DNA of 64,000 nt from Bacteroidota bacterium (GTDB lineage Bacteria; Bacteroidota; JABWAT01), in NCBI GenBank assembly GCA_017303995.1, contig JAFLBE010000023.1, forward strand, positions 1 to 64,000, in the 5' to 3' direction. The position numbers were made by a program, and so were the translations under genes. A model generated the notes under the pieces. It was not told where the DNA came from. It was given only the letters and a program-made list of their open reading frames with translations, and ran no database searches. Shown piece after piece: positions 25,224 through 34,363 of the stretch. The first letter of the stretch is position 1; every line of letters begins with the position of its first letter.

Positions 25224-27404
25224 ATGAAAAAACCTGATTTTACCAAGCTTGACCTCAATCTGAAGTCAGAGCCGGAAAGTTACGAATCCTGGGCGATTCG
25301 GTTTAAGAATGAAACCGGTGAAAATCCCGCTGATTTTATCTGGGAAACCATGGAACAAATTCCGGTAAAACCTCTATACACACCCGAAGATATCAAGGAC
25401 TGTGATCACATCGGTTACATGTCGGGAATTCCGCCTTACCTGCGTGGACCTTATTCCACCATGTATGTGAATAAACCCTGGACAGTCAGGCAATATGCTG
25501 GGTTCTCAACTGCTGAAGAATCAAACGCCTTCTACCGCCGTAATTTGGCTGCCGGACAAATGGGACTTTCTGTTGCCTTCGATCTTGCCACTCACCGGGG
25601 TTATGACTCAGATCACCCTAGAGTTGTAGGTGATGTGGGTAAAGCTGGTGTTGCCATCGATTCTGTTGAAGACATGAAAATTCTTTTCGACAAGATCCCG
25701 CTGGATAAAATGTCGGTTTCGATGACGATGAACGGTGCCGTTCTTCCGATTTTATCATTCTACATTGTTGCCGCTGAAGAGCAGGGCGTGAAGCACGAGC
25801 TTCTCAGTGGAACTATCCAGAATGACATCCTGAAAGAATACATGGTGCGGAATACCTATATTTTCCCGCCGGAACCTTCCATGCGTGCCATTGCTGATAT
25901 TTTTAAATTTACGGCTGAAAATATGCCTAAATACAATTCCATTTCGATTTCCGGATATCACATGCAGGAAGCCGGTGCTACCGCCGATCTGGAAATGGCG
26001 TATACCCTGGCAGACGGACTTGAATACATCAGAACCGGTATCAAAGCCGGAATGAATGTAGATGCATTTGCGCCCCGTCTTTCGTTCTTCTGGGCTCAGG
26101 GCATGAATTATTTTATGGAAGTTGCCAAGATGCGGGCTGCCCGTGTGCTCTGGTCGAAGATAATCAAGGATTTCAATCCGAAAAATCCGAAATCCATGGC
26201 GTTGAGAACGCACTCCCAGACTTCAGGCTGGTCACTAACCGAACAGGATCCGTTTAACAACGTTGCCAGAACCTGTATTGAAGGAATGGCTGCAGCTCTT
26301 GGACACACGCAATCTCTTCACACAAATTCACTGGATGAAGCGATTGCTCTGCCAACTGATTTTTCAGCCCGGATCGCCAGAAATACTCAGCTTTATCTGC
26401 AGGATGAAACCAATATCTGTAAAGTGATTGATCCATGGGGCGGAAGTTATTATGTTGAAGCCCTGACCCATGCGCTTATCGAAAGAGGCTGGGCCCACAT
26501 TCAGGAAGTCGAGTCTTACGGCGGAATGACAAAAGCCATCGAAGCCGGCATTCCGAAAATGAGAATTGAAGAAGCTTCAGCCCGTCGTCAGGCAAGAATT
26601 GACTCTGGTCGTGAAACGATCGTGGGCGTGAATAAATATCGCCTCGACGTAGAAGCCGCCATCGAAATTCTTGAAGTTGACAATACGGCTGTGAGAATCA
26701 GTCAGATCAACCGGCTGAATGAATTGAAGAAAAACCGGAATGCCGCTGACGTTCAGATTGCACTTGATGCGCTGACGAAATGTGCAGAAACCGGAGAAGG
26801 AAATCTGCTTGATCTTTCAGTGAAAGCTGCCAGAGTCAGAGCAACCTTAGGTGAAATTTCAAGTGCACTTGAAAAAGTATGGGGAAGGTATCAAGCCGTT
26901 GTGAGAACCATATCAGGCGTTTACAGTTCAGAATACGAAAGTGAAGAAGACAACAACGTTGCCGAAGTGCGCAAGCAAACCGACGATTTCGCTGCGAAAG
27001 AAGGCCGTCGTCCAAGAATCATGATTGCCAAAATGGGTCAGGACGGACACGATCGCGGAGCCAAAGTGGTGGCTACCGCTTATGCCGATATGGGCTTTGA
27101 TGTTGACGTCGGTCCGCTTTTCCAAACTCCCGAAGAAACTGCCCGCCAGGCTGTGGAAAATGATGTCCACGTTGTCGGTATGAGTTCTTTGGCTGCCGGA
27201 CACAAAACTCTGTTGCCACAACTGGTTGAAGAACTGAAGAAACTGGGCCGTGAAGATATTATCGTCATCGTTGGCGGGGTCATTCCTGCACAGGATTATG
27301 AATTTCTGTATCAGCACGGGGCAACCGCCATCTTCGGACCTGGAACAAAAATTCCGTTTGCTGCCCTCAAAATCATGGATGAGGTAAACCGCAGGTTTGT
27401 TTGA
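25224..27404 (+). CDS. mutB: methylmalonyl-CoA mutase large (alpha) subunit
   Basis: This 726-residue catalytic subunit carries the substrate barrel with [20 protein letters not shown] and [20 protein letters not shown]. The C-terminal B12 domain has [18 protein letters not shown], with His609 as the lower cobalt ligand. [16 protein letters not shown] and [12 protein letters not shown] complete the cobalamin site. The ATG at 25224 follows GAAGAGA; a TTG immediately before it is less likely. It lies 190 bases after mutA with a repeat between, and a strong terminator follows. Together MutAB needs adenosylcobalamin, and no cobalamin riboswitch is visible upstream. Confidence 0.97.
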   Translation: MKKPDFTKLDLNLKSEPESYESWAIRFKNETGENPADFIWETMEQIPVKPLYTPEDIKDCDHIGYMSGIPPYLRGPYSTMYVNKPWTVRQYAGFSTAEESNAFYRRNLAAGQMGLSVAFDLATHRGYDSDHPRVVGDVGKAGVAIDSVEDMKILFDKIPLDKMSVSMTMNGAVLPILSFYIVAAEEQGVKHELLSGTIQNDILKEYMVRNTYIFPPEPSMRAIADIFKFTAENMPKYNSISISGYHMQEAGATADLEMAYTLADGLEYIRTGIKAGMNVDAFAPRLSFFWAQGMNYFMEVAKMRAARVLWSKIIKDFNPKNPKSMALRTHSQTSGWSLTEQDPFNNVARTCIEGMAAALGHTQSLHTNSLDEAIALPTDFSARIARNTQLYLQDETNICKVIDPWGGSYYVEALTHALIERGWAHIQEVESYGGMTKAIEAGIPKMRIEEASARRQARIDSGRETIVGVNKYRLDVEAAIEILEVDNTAVRISQINRLNELKKNRNAADVQIALDALTKCAETGEGNLLDLSVKAARVRATLGEISSALEKVWGRYQAVVRTISGVYSSEYESEEDNNVAEVRKQTDDFAAKEGRRPRIMIAKMGQDGHDRGAKVVATAYADMGFDVDVGPLFQTPEETARQAVENDVHVVGMSSLAAGHKTLLPQLVEELKKLGREDIIVIVGGVIPAQDYEFLYQHGATAIFGPGTKIPFAALKIMDEVNRRFV

Positions 27405-27502
27405 GGACGGGACGGGGGACAGGTGACTTGTGACCATATGAGCTAAAACTAGGTCACAAGAATCAGTAAAGTCGCTTAACATTAAATTTGTTCAGAAGAT
27501 TT

Positions 27503-27540
27503 AAACAAGAAAGTCCGCCATTTGGCGGACTTTCTTGTTT
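27503..27540. terminator. strong bidirectional terminator after mutB
   Basis: Perfect 18-base arms run from AAACAAGAAAGTCCGCCA to its complement with a 2-base centre, and they include the A- and T-rich flanks. It lies between mutB (plus) and the convergent PIN toxin gene (minus), so it can stop both transcripts. Confidence 0.9.
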
Positions 27541-27557
27541 AAGGCAATTCAGTGGGC

Positions 27558-27947
27558 TTACCAGGAAATTTTAAGCTGAGGGTAAAGGGCAAAATTTATA
27601 TCTTTTGAAATAATTTCAAAATTCTCGCAAAGGGCCTGAGATATTAAAATCCTGTCAAAAGGATCTTTGTGGTGATTTTCAAGTTTTGATAACTGCAAAA
27701 TATGGTCAATATTGATCGGAAGAATCTCAAAATTATTTTTAATAATTTCCTTTACCAATTCTTCCAGTGTTAAATCCAGACTCAGTTTTCCCAAGCTCAG
27801 TTTGATTGATATTTCCCAGATTGAGGCAATGCTAATGAAATTGAAGCTTTGAGGGTTCTCTATATTAACCCTTGCTTGTTCTGATAATTGACTATCTCCA
27901 TTTAAAAACCATAGAAAAGTATGTGTATCCAAAAGATATTGCATCAC
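27558..27947 (-). CDS. PIN-domain toxin (VapC-like ribonuclease)
   Basis: This 129-residue PIN-domain protein begins MMQYLLDTHTFLWFLNGD with the first catalytic Asp. It has SIASIWEISIKLSLGKL with the conserved Glu, and HHKDPFDRILISQAL with the third acidic site, followed by ISKD. The arrangement matches the Sll0205-type PIN branch. Such toxins cleave RNA, usually tRNA or rRNA, when freed from their antitoxin. The start overlaps the upstream small gene by 4 bases, forming a type II toxin-antitoxin pair. Confidence 0.9.
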   Translation of the reverse strand: MMQYLLDTHTFLWFLNGDSQLSEQARVNIENPQSFNFISIASIWEISIKLSLGKLSLDLTLEELVKEIIKNNFEILPINIDHILQLSKLENHHKDPFDRILISQALCENFEIISKDINFALYPQLKISW

Positions 27948-28153
27948 ATGTAGTCTTTAAATGTATCCAAGGGGGAATCAAAATCTTCTGAAAGTTTGAT
28001 TTTTCCTTTTACACTGCCAAAAAGTGGAATTGTGTTTTTGACAGGTTTCCTTTTTTTGTTTTTTAGAGATAGATAGTCAATAAAGTCAATGGCTTCTTGT
28101 TTCAATTCAGGTGGCAATGATTCAAGTTTTGAAAATACTGCATAAGATGTCAT
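27944..28153 (-). CDS. DUF2281-like antitoxin
   Basis: This 69-residue protein contains LESLPPELKQEAIDFIDYLS, a DUF2281-type segment, and a C-terminal disordered toxin-wrapping tail with PLFGSVKGKIKLSEDFDSPL. Those two elements are typical of antitoxins paired with PIN toxins. The ATG at 28153 has an excellent AAAGGA site; an in-frame start at 28198 would add 15 lysine-rich residues and is less likely. It is translationally coupled to the PIN toxin and probably autoregulates the operon. Confidence 0.87.
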   Translation of the reverse strand: MTSYAVFSKLESLPPELKQEAIDFIDYLSLKNKKRKPVKNTIPLFGSVKGKIKLSEDFDSPLDTFKDYM

Positions 28154-28372
28154 AGGTGTTCCTTTTTTTACTAATTTAACCTTTTTTTGGAAAAACAACC
28201 AATTGAAAGGGACACCCCGCTTTCTTGTTGGTCACTTCATGGTCAGGTCTTAAAATCAAAGAATCCAGTACTCCTTGTGTGGTTTTTCCCAAATCTTAGG
28301 CGAAAAATTACAAAGTTATCCAAGCTTACCTTTCAGAAATTGGTCAGAATTCCAACGGTTTTGCCACAACCC

Positions 28373-28924
28373 CTAAACCCGTAACAATCCCCTGAATCCT
28401 CTGGCAGCATAATAAGATTCTGCACCGTTGTGATACACAAAAACAGTATCGTAACGGCGGTCACAAAAAAGGGCACCACCGAGTTTTCTGATCTCATCAG
28501 GCGTTTTTACCCAACTTGAGGTTTTTAAATCGAAATTCCCAAGTTTCTGCAACTCCCGGTATTGTGCTTCAGATAAAAGTTCAACTCCTATTTCAGCTGC
28601 CAGATCAAGCACACTGTTTTGAGGTTTGTTTTCTTTCCTTGAATCCAGAGCTTTCCGGTCGAAGCAAAGGCTTCTACGACCTCCGGGACTTTCGGCAGAA
28701 CAATCAAAAAACAGGTATTCACCAGTTGTGTTATCCAATCCTACAACATCCGGTTCACCACCGGTTCGCTCCATTTCACTCAGCGACCATAATTTTTCAG
28801 GATTAGCATCCAGTTTTTCCTGTATTTTAGTCCAGTCAAGGTCCTGATGACGCTTTCTGTTTTTTTCAAACCGGTCTTTTAAGACGCTGATCAGTTTTTC
28901 ACTTTGTTCCGGTGTCAGTTTCAT
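28373..28924 (-). CDS. DUF4256 protein
   Basis: This 183-residue cytosolic protein is recognisable by WSLSEMERTGGEPDVVGLD, then YLFFDCSAESPGGRRSLCFD, and the tail GGALFCDRRYDTVFVYHNGA followed by ESYYAARGFRG. These are strongly conserved across the DUF4256 family. No activity is known for the family that I can state. It has no membrane or signal segment. The remnant of a GNAT acetyltransferase gene ends 37 bases upstream on the same strand, so the two were probably once co-transcribed. Confidence 0.85.
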   Translation of the reverse strand: MKLTPEQSEKLISVLKDRFEKNRKRHQDLDWTKIQEKLDANPEKLWSLSEMERTGGEPDVVGLDNTTGEYLFFDCSAESPGGRRSLCFDRKALDSRKENKPQNSVLDLAAEIGVELLSEAQYRELQKLGNFDLKTSSWVKTPDEIRKLGGALFCDRRYDTVFVYHNGAESYYAARGFRGLLRV

Positions 28925-28961
28925 TTTTCCCCTTTCTGCTTTTCCATCATAATCGTTCGGT

Positions 28962-29147
28962 TCAGGATAAATCTAATTCCATAAACAACAAATAGTGTCT
29001 GAATGCTTCCGGGATTTCAACCTCCGGGTAAACCTCAATATCCTTAAAGCCAAAACTCCGGTAAAGTGAATGTGCTGCTTCCATAAATTTCGGACTGTCG
29101 AGCCGAACCTTTTTATAACCACTTTCTTTTGCATCACGGATTTCAAC
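28962..29147 (-). pseudogene. GNAT N-acetyltransferase remnant (C-terminal third)
   Basis: The minus strand from 29147 reads about 61 open codons to a TGA ending at 28962. The translation includes RDAKESGYKKVRLDSPKFME, AAHSLYRSFGFKDIEVYPEV and HYLLFMELDLS. This is the acetyl-CoA-proximal C-terminal part of a GNAT acetyltransferase (A..GY..vrLD....M..A..LYrs.GF). A stop codon lies directly upstream in frame, and no N-terminal domain is seen in any frame between 29150 and 29249. It is a truncated remnant, probably left by a deletion between it and the pilus-type ATPase gene. Confidence 0.8.
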
Positions 29148-29248
29148 TCAGGAATTTGTAGTCATAAATAGGTGGTTGTCAGTTTTTTAAAGGCCCCATT
29201 GCTTTCGTTTCAGAGTTATTCGCCATTCGTTATTCGCAATTTCTATCC

Positions 29249-30442
29249 CTACATCGCTTCTCTTACGACTTCCTCAATAGTGGTTCGCCCTGAAACAATG
29301 GCCTTTAAGCCGGCAACAAATAAATTATGTTCACCGATTGAGTCCAGATAAATCCCGAATTCAGACGGATTCCCGCCTTTTATCATCAGATCCCTTACGG
29401 ATTCAGTTATTGGTAGCAATTGGGTAACCACAGTTCGGCCTTTGTAGCCCGTATGACGGCACGATTCACATCCAACAGGTTCATAAATCTGCCACGACTT
29501 TCTTTCCGGCAAAAATGACTGGTTTAGCGAAAGGAAATGTTCAGCCAGCGGTGACGGGTTTTCTGCTTTCTTTTTGCAGGCCGGACACAAAATCCTGACA
29601 AGCCGTTGGGCAACAATGAGTCTGAGTGTCGAAATCAGAAGGTAATTTTCAACACCCATATCGAGAAGCCGGGATAAAGTTGTCGGTGCATCGTTGGTGT
29701 GTAGTGTAGAAAGAACAAGATGCCCGGTTAGGGAGGCTCTGATTGCAATTTCTGCGGTTTCAAGGTCACGAATTTCGCCAACCATGATGATATTGGGATC
29801 CTGTCGCAGAAAAGAACGAAGTGCGCGAGCAAAAGTGTAGCCAATTTCTTCATTTGCTGCACTCTGATTGATTCCGGCAATGTGATATTCTACCGGATCT
29901 TCAATCGTGAGAATATTCCGGTCTGGTTTGTTCAGATACTGGAGGGCTGTATATAAAGTGGTTGATTTCCCGGAACCCGTCGGTCCCGTTACCAAAATTA
30001 GTCCGTTGGAAGCCGAAAGACTTTCCTGAATGGTTTTAATGTGGTGATCGGGAAAGCCAAGACTTGCAAAATCAAGATGCCTGCCGGATGGATCCAAAAT
30101 CCGGATGACGACTTTTTCTCCGAAATAAACAGGAATAACAGAAACCCGTAAATCAATTTCCTTTGCCTGTGTTTTATACCGGATCCGTCCATCCTGAGGT
30201 CGGCGTTTTTCAGCAATATCCAGATTGGAAAGAATTTTTATCCGGGCAACGATGGAATCTTTATGTTCGGGTTTGGTTTGAAAGGCGGGAATCAACTGTC
30301 CGTCAACCCTGAATCGGATGTGAAGTCCTGTTTCAAAAGGTTCAACATGTACGTCAGATGAGCCGGCCTCTAGTGCCGCCTGCATAATCTGGTCAAAGGC
30401 AGTAATTGCAGAAAACTTAGGATCGAGTTGTTTCATCAGCAT
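29249..30442 (-). CDS. GspE/PilB-type secretion ATPase, short form
   Basis: This 397-residue hexameric ATPase of the type II secretion/type IV pilus group has Walker A GPTGSGKST at residues 153-161. It also has the Asp box TIEDPVEYHIAGINQ, the Walker B region IIMVGEIRDLETAE and the His box LTGHLVLSTLHTNDAPT. A tetracysteine zinc site is formed by CPAC and CESC. It starts directly at the N2-like domain (SSDVHVEPFETGLHIRFRVD) and lacks the usual N-terminal GspE_N domain, so it is about 150 residues shorter than PilB. No pilin, PilC, PilM or secretin gene is in the window. The next gene downstream is far away; the prepilin-peptidase-like gene lies 64 bases upstream. Confidence 0.92.
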   Translation of the reverse strand: MLMKQLDPKFSAITAFDQIMQAALEAGSSDVHVEPFETGLHIRFRVDGQLIPAFQTKPEHKDSIVARIKILSNLDIAEKRRPQDGRIRYKTQAKEIDLRVSVIPVYFGEKVVIRILDPSGRHLDFASLGFPDHHIKTIQESLSASNGLILVTGPTGSGKSTTLYTALQYLNKPDRNILTIEDPVEYHIAGINQSAANEEIGYTFARALRSFLRQDPNIIMVGEIRDLETAEIAIRASLTGHLVLSTLHTNDAPTTLSRLLDMGVENYLLISTLRLIVAQRLVRILCPACKKKAENPSPLAEHFLSLNQSFLPERKSWQIYEPVGCESCRHTGYKGRTVVTQLLPITESVRDLMIKGGNPSEFGIYLDSIGEHNLFVAGLKAIVSGRTTIEEVVREAM

Positions 30443-30506
30443 TTATTTTTGTGGATCAGTTTGGCGTTGACTGACTCCCTGTTCTCAATACCAGAACTGA
30501 CGGGCT

Positions 30507-30944
30507 TCAGGTAAGTATAGCATCCAAAAATAAAACACCTTCAGCTGAAATCCACATCACCGACAGCCAGGCCCCGTAGGGAATTTTCGGATTCGGAGAT
30601 TTTGAAAGGAAGAAAACGATAAGTCCAGCAAGCCCCGAAACTATGAAAAGCAAAATACTTACGTCAAGTGACCATCGCATACAAAGCAGTGCCACAAGAA
30701 TGAAGTCAGCTGAACCCGTGGGGGTGATTTTTTTTCTAAAAAAAATGAAGGAAGAACTTAAAGCGAGAATGGCAAGAGGAATCAGGTCAGGAATCCAGAA
30801 TTTATCAGCAAAGCTCGACCATGAAAGAGTAATGACGACAATACCCAGAGCCAAAATCAACCAGATTGAAATAAAGCGATTATAGAAATCCTGAAGAATA
30901 ACCGCCAAAAGGCAAATGAATTCAATACCCAAAATCCAAATCAT
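30507..30944 (-). CDS. small prepilin-peptidase-like membrane protein (A24 family, degenerate)
   Basis: This 145-residue protein has about five or six membrane helices. It looks like the compact TadV/CpaA-type A24 peptidase: QDFYNRFISIWLIL matches the first motif (D..xR.I....) and GSADFILVALL occupies the place of the second GxGD motif. IPYGAWLSVMW resembles the IPfGp.L element. The second motif reads GSAD, so the middle Gly is replaced, but the Asp is present. It precedes the ATPase gene by 64 bases. It may process pilin-like proteins encoded elsewhere. Confidence in the family is moderate. Confidence 0.65.
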   Translation of the reverse strand: MIWILGIEFICLLAVILQDFYNRFISIWLILALGIVVITLSWSSFADKFWIPDLIPLAILALSSSFIFFRKKITPTGSADFILVALLCMRWSLDVSILLFIVSGLAGLIVFFLSKSPNPKIPYGAWLSVMWISAEGVLFLDAILT

Positions 30945-31091
30945 TTTCTTCCTTAGTGCGAACTAATGTGAAAATAAGTTATCTTAATCTGATTGTCATG
31001 TTTTGTGTGGAAAAAATTTAAAAATTTCAAACAAAATGCCTTCCAACAGAAAAAATTGCATTTTTGCAGGCAGACAAAAAAATAGGTTATC

Positions 31092-31745
31092 ATGCTGAAA
31101 TTACCCCTTCATTTTATTGAACATCCTGCAAGACAGGAATCCGAAAAAAAGAAAATTCTTGTGATGCTTCATGGATACGGAAGTCATGAGGAAGATCTCT
31201 TTGGCATGTACTCACAACTTGACCCCCAATTTCATATTATCAGTTTGAGAGCACCTATTCGTCTCGAATGGGGTGGCTTTGCGTGGTTTGATATTGAATT
31301 TCTTCCAAGCGGAATAACCATCAATGAAGAACAGGCTTTTCATCAGCTGGAGCATCTGAAAGCAACCCTCAGGCAGATCAAAGATCATTTTAATGGGGCT
31401 GATCTGGTTCTGTTCGGATTCAGTCAGGGAACCATCATGAGTTTTGGGACTGCTGTTACTGAACCCTCTCTGGTTTCAGCACTGGTTGGATTTAGTGGCC
31501 GAATTGTAGATACCATGGTGCCTAAACATCCCCCAATTCCACTTTACAGAGAAATCCCGATTATCCAGACTCATGGGACAATGGATCCCGTAATCCCAAT
31601 TGCGCAAGGTCGGCATGCGTCTGAAGTTTTAAAAAAACTGGAGTTTGATCACACGTTTAAAGAATATTCCTTTCAGCATGAAATCAGTATGAATTGTCTG
31701 AATGACGTAAACCGGTGGATTAAAGGAAATGTTTTTAAGGATTGA
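31092..31745 (+). CDS. phospholipase/carboxylesterase (alpha/beta hydrolase)
   Basis: This 217-residue cytosolic hydrolase of the acyl-protein-thioesterase/YpfH group has the oxyanion segment LVMLHGYGSHEEDLFGMY, the nucleophile elbow LFGFSQGTIMSF (Ser in GFSQG), the acid in THGTMDPVIPI and the catalytic His in FQHEIS. These proteins cleave short carboxylic esters or thioesters; the natural substrate is unknown. It has no signal peptide. It is the first of a plus-strand cluster and diverges from the prepilin-peptidase-like gene across 147 bases. Confidence 0.9.
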   Translation: MLKLPLHFIEHPARQESEKKKILVMLHGYGSHEEDLFGMYSQLDPQFHIISLRAPIRLEWGGFAWFDIEFLPSGITINEEQAFHQLEHLKATLRQIKDHFNGADLVLFGFSQGTIMSFGTAVTEPSLVSALVGFSGRIVDTMVPKHPPIPLYREIPIIQTHGTMDPVIPIAQGRHASEVLKKLEFDHTFKEYSFQHEISMNCLNDVNRWIKGNVFKD

Positions 31746-31782
31746 ATGACCTGTAGAAAGAAAGTGAAAATTTAAACGGTTG

Positions 31783-31846
31783 GTCTCCGAGTGCCGATAC
31801 CGGGAAACGGGATCGGTTTATCGAGGAGACTTGGACTGTCGGAGAC
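31783..31846. repeat. nested stem-loop element before proC
   Basis: GTCTCCGA (31783-31790) pairs perfectly with TCGGAGAC (31839-31846). Inside, CCGAT and ATCGG form a second stem around ACCGGGAAACGGG. TCGAGGAGAC offers a competing partner for the left arm. No T-run follows. It could be a dispersed repeat or an RNA structure in the leader of proC, which starts 115 bases later. Confidence 0.55.
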
Positions 31847-31961
31847 AAAAGAACAAATCAACCTACTTCCGTCGCAAATCTGACTTTATTCCGGTTTTTT
31901 CTTACTTTTCCCTTACTTATCAAAATAAATAATGTTTCCAGTAGATTTTCCGGGAGAAAAA

Positions 31962-32783
31962 ATGTTTGAAAATAAACGGATCGGAGTCATTGGCGCCGGT
32001 GTGATGGGTCAGGCCATGATCAACGGACTTCTTCATTCCGGACAAATTCAATTTACTCAGGTTTGGGCATCGGTTAAGTCGGAATCCAGTCAGCTCAAAC
32101 TATCTGAAGGCTCGGTTTATCCTGTTTATACTGATTTTTCTGATGAAATTGCAAAAACTGATATATTTCTGGTTTGTACAAAGCCCAGATATGTTTCCAG
32201 CGTACTTGATGTTCTGAAGGCATCTGGAAATCTGAAGCCGGGTTGTTTGATTATTTCAATTGCAGCTGGAATTACCATTGCCAGAATGAAAGAACATTTG
32301 GGTAGTGATGTTGCACTGATCAGAGCAATGCCCAACACTCCTTGTAAAATCAATGAAGGTATCACCGTTATTTCACCAGCTCCAGGTGTATCAGCTGAAC
32401 ATAAAGCCATTGCAAATTCTATTTTTTCAAGTGTTGGTAAAGCTCTTGAACTGGATGAAACCCATCTTGATGCCGTTACCGCTGTTAGTGGTTCTGGTCC
32501 TGCCTATATTTTCCTGATTATGGAAGCACTGGCTGATGGTGCAGTTCGGGTCGGACTTCCCCGTGATGTTGCCCTTCAGTTGGTTTCACAAACTGTATTG
32601 GGTTCTGCAAAAATGTTGCAGCTTGCGGGAAAGCATCCCGCCTCACTTAAAGATGATGTAACCACCCCTGCCGGCAGTACAATTGCTGCCTTGCTCACCA
32701 TGGAAGACGGAAAAATCCGTTCGGTTCTTGCCCGTGCGGTTGAAGAAGCAACCCGCACTGCCAGAGGATTGGGCAACTCTTGA
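31962..32783 (+). CDS. proC: pyrroline-5-carboxylate reductase
   Basis: This 273-residue enzyme performs the last step of proline synthesis, using NAD(P)H to reduce 1-pyrroline-5-carboxylate. The Rossmann motif is IGVIGAGVMGQAMINGL, and the C-terminal dimerisation domain has the signature TAVSGSGPAYIFLIMEALAD followed by LVSQTVLGSAKML and DDVTTPAGSTIAALLTMEDG. I chose ATG 31962, with GGGAGAAAAA directly upstream, over an in-frame ATG at 31932. The Omp85-like gene follows at once. Confidence 0.96.
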   Translation: MFENKRIGVIGAGVMGQAMINGLLHSGQIQFTQVWASVKSESSQLKLSEGSVYPVYTDFSDEIAKTDIFLVCTKPRYVSSVLDVLKASGNLKPGCLIISIAAGITIARMKEHLGSDVALIRAMPNTPCKINEGITVISPAPGVSAEHKAIANSIFSSVGKALELDETHLDAVTAVSGSGPAYIFLIMEALADGAVRVGLPRDVALQLVSQTVLGSAKMLQLAGKHPASLKDDVTTPAGSTIAALLTMEDGKIRSVLARAVEEATRTARGLGNS

Positions 32784-32845
32784 AACCAGTTGTCCTCCAG
32801 ATCCGTAACAAGACTCCTTTCAGTGAAACCTGTTCCGGAGTCATC

Positions 32846-34156
32846 GTGCGTTTTCGTTTGATCGTTTATATTTTCCTGTTCAGTTTACTGGTAACTGCTT
32901 ATAGCCGTGCCGCTGAGCCAGACAGTTCCCGAATCAAAGTTGGCAAAACCTGGGTTACAGGAAACAAAGTCACTGATTCGTGGGTGATTAATCGGGAATG
33001 TGATTTTGAATCTGGTGATTCCCTCACAACTGAAGCTTTGACCCTGGTGGTTAACCGGCTTGAAGCCACTTCATTATTTAACCGGGTTGAAGCAATCAGA
33101 CATTATCAGCCTGAAACGGGTTTAACTGACATTGAGTTCAAAATAACAGAATCTTTTTACCTGATCCCATATCCGGTGCTAAGTTTTAATGGTGGCAGGT
33201 TTGATGATGTTAATTATGGTGCAGGTGTTGTTAACCGAAATTTTAGAGGGATGGGTGAACTGGTTGCCCTTTCGGGCTGGCTGGGTTATGCACCGGGATT
33301 TTCGCTGTACTATGAAAATCCGTGGATTGGAGGAAAGAATTCACGGCATTATTTTTCTGCAGATATTTCACGCATCAATATTGCCAACCGGAGTATTTAC
33401 TATAACAACTTCACGGAAGAACATCTCAGTTTTAATTTCTTTGTTAAAAAGTACCTGACCCGGTTTTTTTATATCGGGGTGGGTAATGATCTCAGGCGGA
33501 TAAACCTGGTTTCTGATCTTGATGTAAATCCGGCCGGTGAAAAAAAATTCTGGTATACGGCGCCATTTGTTGAGTTTAGTTTTGACAGCAGAGATTATCA
33601 GAAATATGCCCACAGCGGGGTATTTCTAAAGTACCTGGTAGTAAAAAATGGGGTCGGGAGCAAGAACATCGACAATGTTTCGTTTAACCTGGACAACCGG
33701 GTTTATTATAAATTCACAGAAAGAACTGCACTAACTGCAAGATCAGTTCACCAGATCTACAGCAGTGATCCTGAGATTTTTCAGAAAAGCCATTTCGGTT
33801 ATGAATACCGGCTAAGAGGCTATTTTTACCGAATATTCGAATCCAACAATATCACAATGAATTCTCTCGAATTTCGTTTTCCGATTTCTGATATCCGGTT
33901 TTTTTCTTTTAAAAATGTGGATGCTTTTTTTGGTGATGCCGGCAAGAATTTAAAATACGGACTCAGCGGTACCGTTTTTATCAACAATGGAATTAGCTGG
34001 AATAAACTGAACGAGCTGGCGTTAAAAAAATCAAGATCAGGATTTGGCGTTGGTTTAAATCTGATTTTACCTGGGATTGAAGCGCTGAGGCTTGAAAGTG
34101 CCTGGGATGACCGGGGTCGTTATGAAGGAATTCTTGATGTGGGGGTTTCTTTTTAA
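32846..34156 (+). CDS. small Omp85/BamA-like outer-membrane protein with one POTRA
   Basis: This outer-membrane protein of about 436 residues begins, after the signal peptide (LIVYIFLFSLLVTAYSRA), with a single POTRA-like domain: IKVGKTWVTGNKVTDSWVIN then NRLEATSLFNRVEAIRHYQP. A beta-barrel of the surface-antigen type follows, rich in alternating strands, with LRGYFYRIFESNNITMNSLE, FRFPISDI and a terminal Phe in LDVGVSF, the usual barrel-insertion signal. A TTG at 32780 overlaps proC, but the GTG at 32846 has a CGGAG site and starts exactly at a signal sequence, so I prefer it. It is half the size of BamA and may be a TamA- or patatin-partner-like protein; its substrate is unknown. Confidence 0.78.
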   Translation: MRFRLIVYIFLFSLLVTAYSRAAEPDSSRIKVGKTWVTGNKVTDSWVINRECDFESGDSLTTEALTLVVNRLEATSLFNRVEAIRHYQPETGLTDIEFKITESFYLIPYPVLSFNGGRFDDVNYGAGVVNRNFRGMGELVALSGWLGYAPGFSLYYENPWIGGKNSRHYFSADISRINIANRSIYYNNFTEEHLSFNFFVKKYLTRFFYIGVGNDLRRINLVSDLDVNPAGEKKFWYTAPFVEFSFDSRDYQKYAHSGVFLKYLVVKNGVGSKNIDNVSFNLDNRVYYKFTERTALTARSVHQIYSSDPEIFQKSHFGYEYRLRGYFYRIFESNNITMNSLEFRFPISDIRFFSFKNVDAFFGDAGKNLKYGLSGTVFINNGISWNKLNELALKKSRSGFGVGLNLILPGIEALRLESAWDDRGRYEGILDVGVSF

Positions 34157-34173
34157 ATCCGGTTGATTTGATT

Positions 34174-34194
34174 CTCCCCTTTCAAAAAGGGGAG
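34174..34194. repeat. 9-bp hairpin after the Omp85-like gene
   Basis: CTCCCCTTT and AAAGGGGAG pair perfectly around CAA, 18 bases after the stop codon. It is followed by ATGCCGAAGGTAGAGGGG, not by a T-run. Similar CCCCC...GGGGG stretches at about 1540-1600 suggest a dispersed element; it may still help to end the proC transcript. Confidence 0.5.
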
Positions 34195-34363
34195 ATGCCG
34201 AAGGTAGAGGGGTTTGATCTACGCATCTTGCTAGAATTAAAATTCATTTTGAACAGGGATATCCAGGATGCAGGAGACAAAAACTCAAACCTGGGCACTT
34301 CGAGAGCCCTAGTGTCCGGGTTGTTTTCCCCTTATGCCTTAAACCTTATTCCCTACACCTTGC

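Noticed and set aside
28187-28384. 65-codon plus-strand open frame between the antitoxin and DUF4256 genes
   Set aside because: It overlaps the antitoxin leader and shows no protein features.
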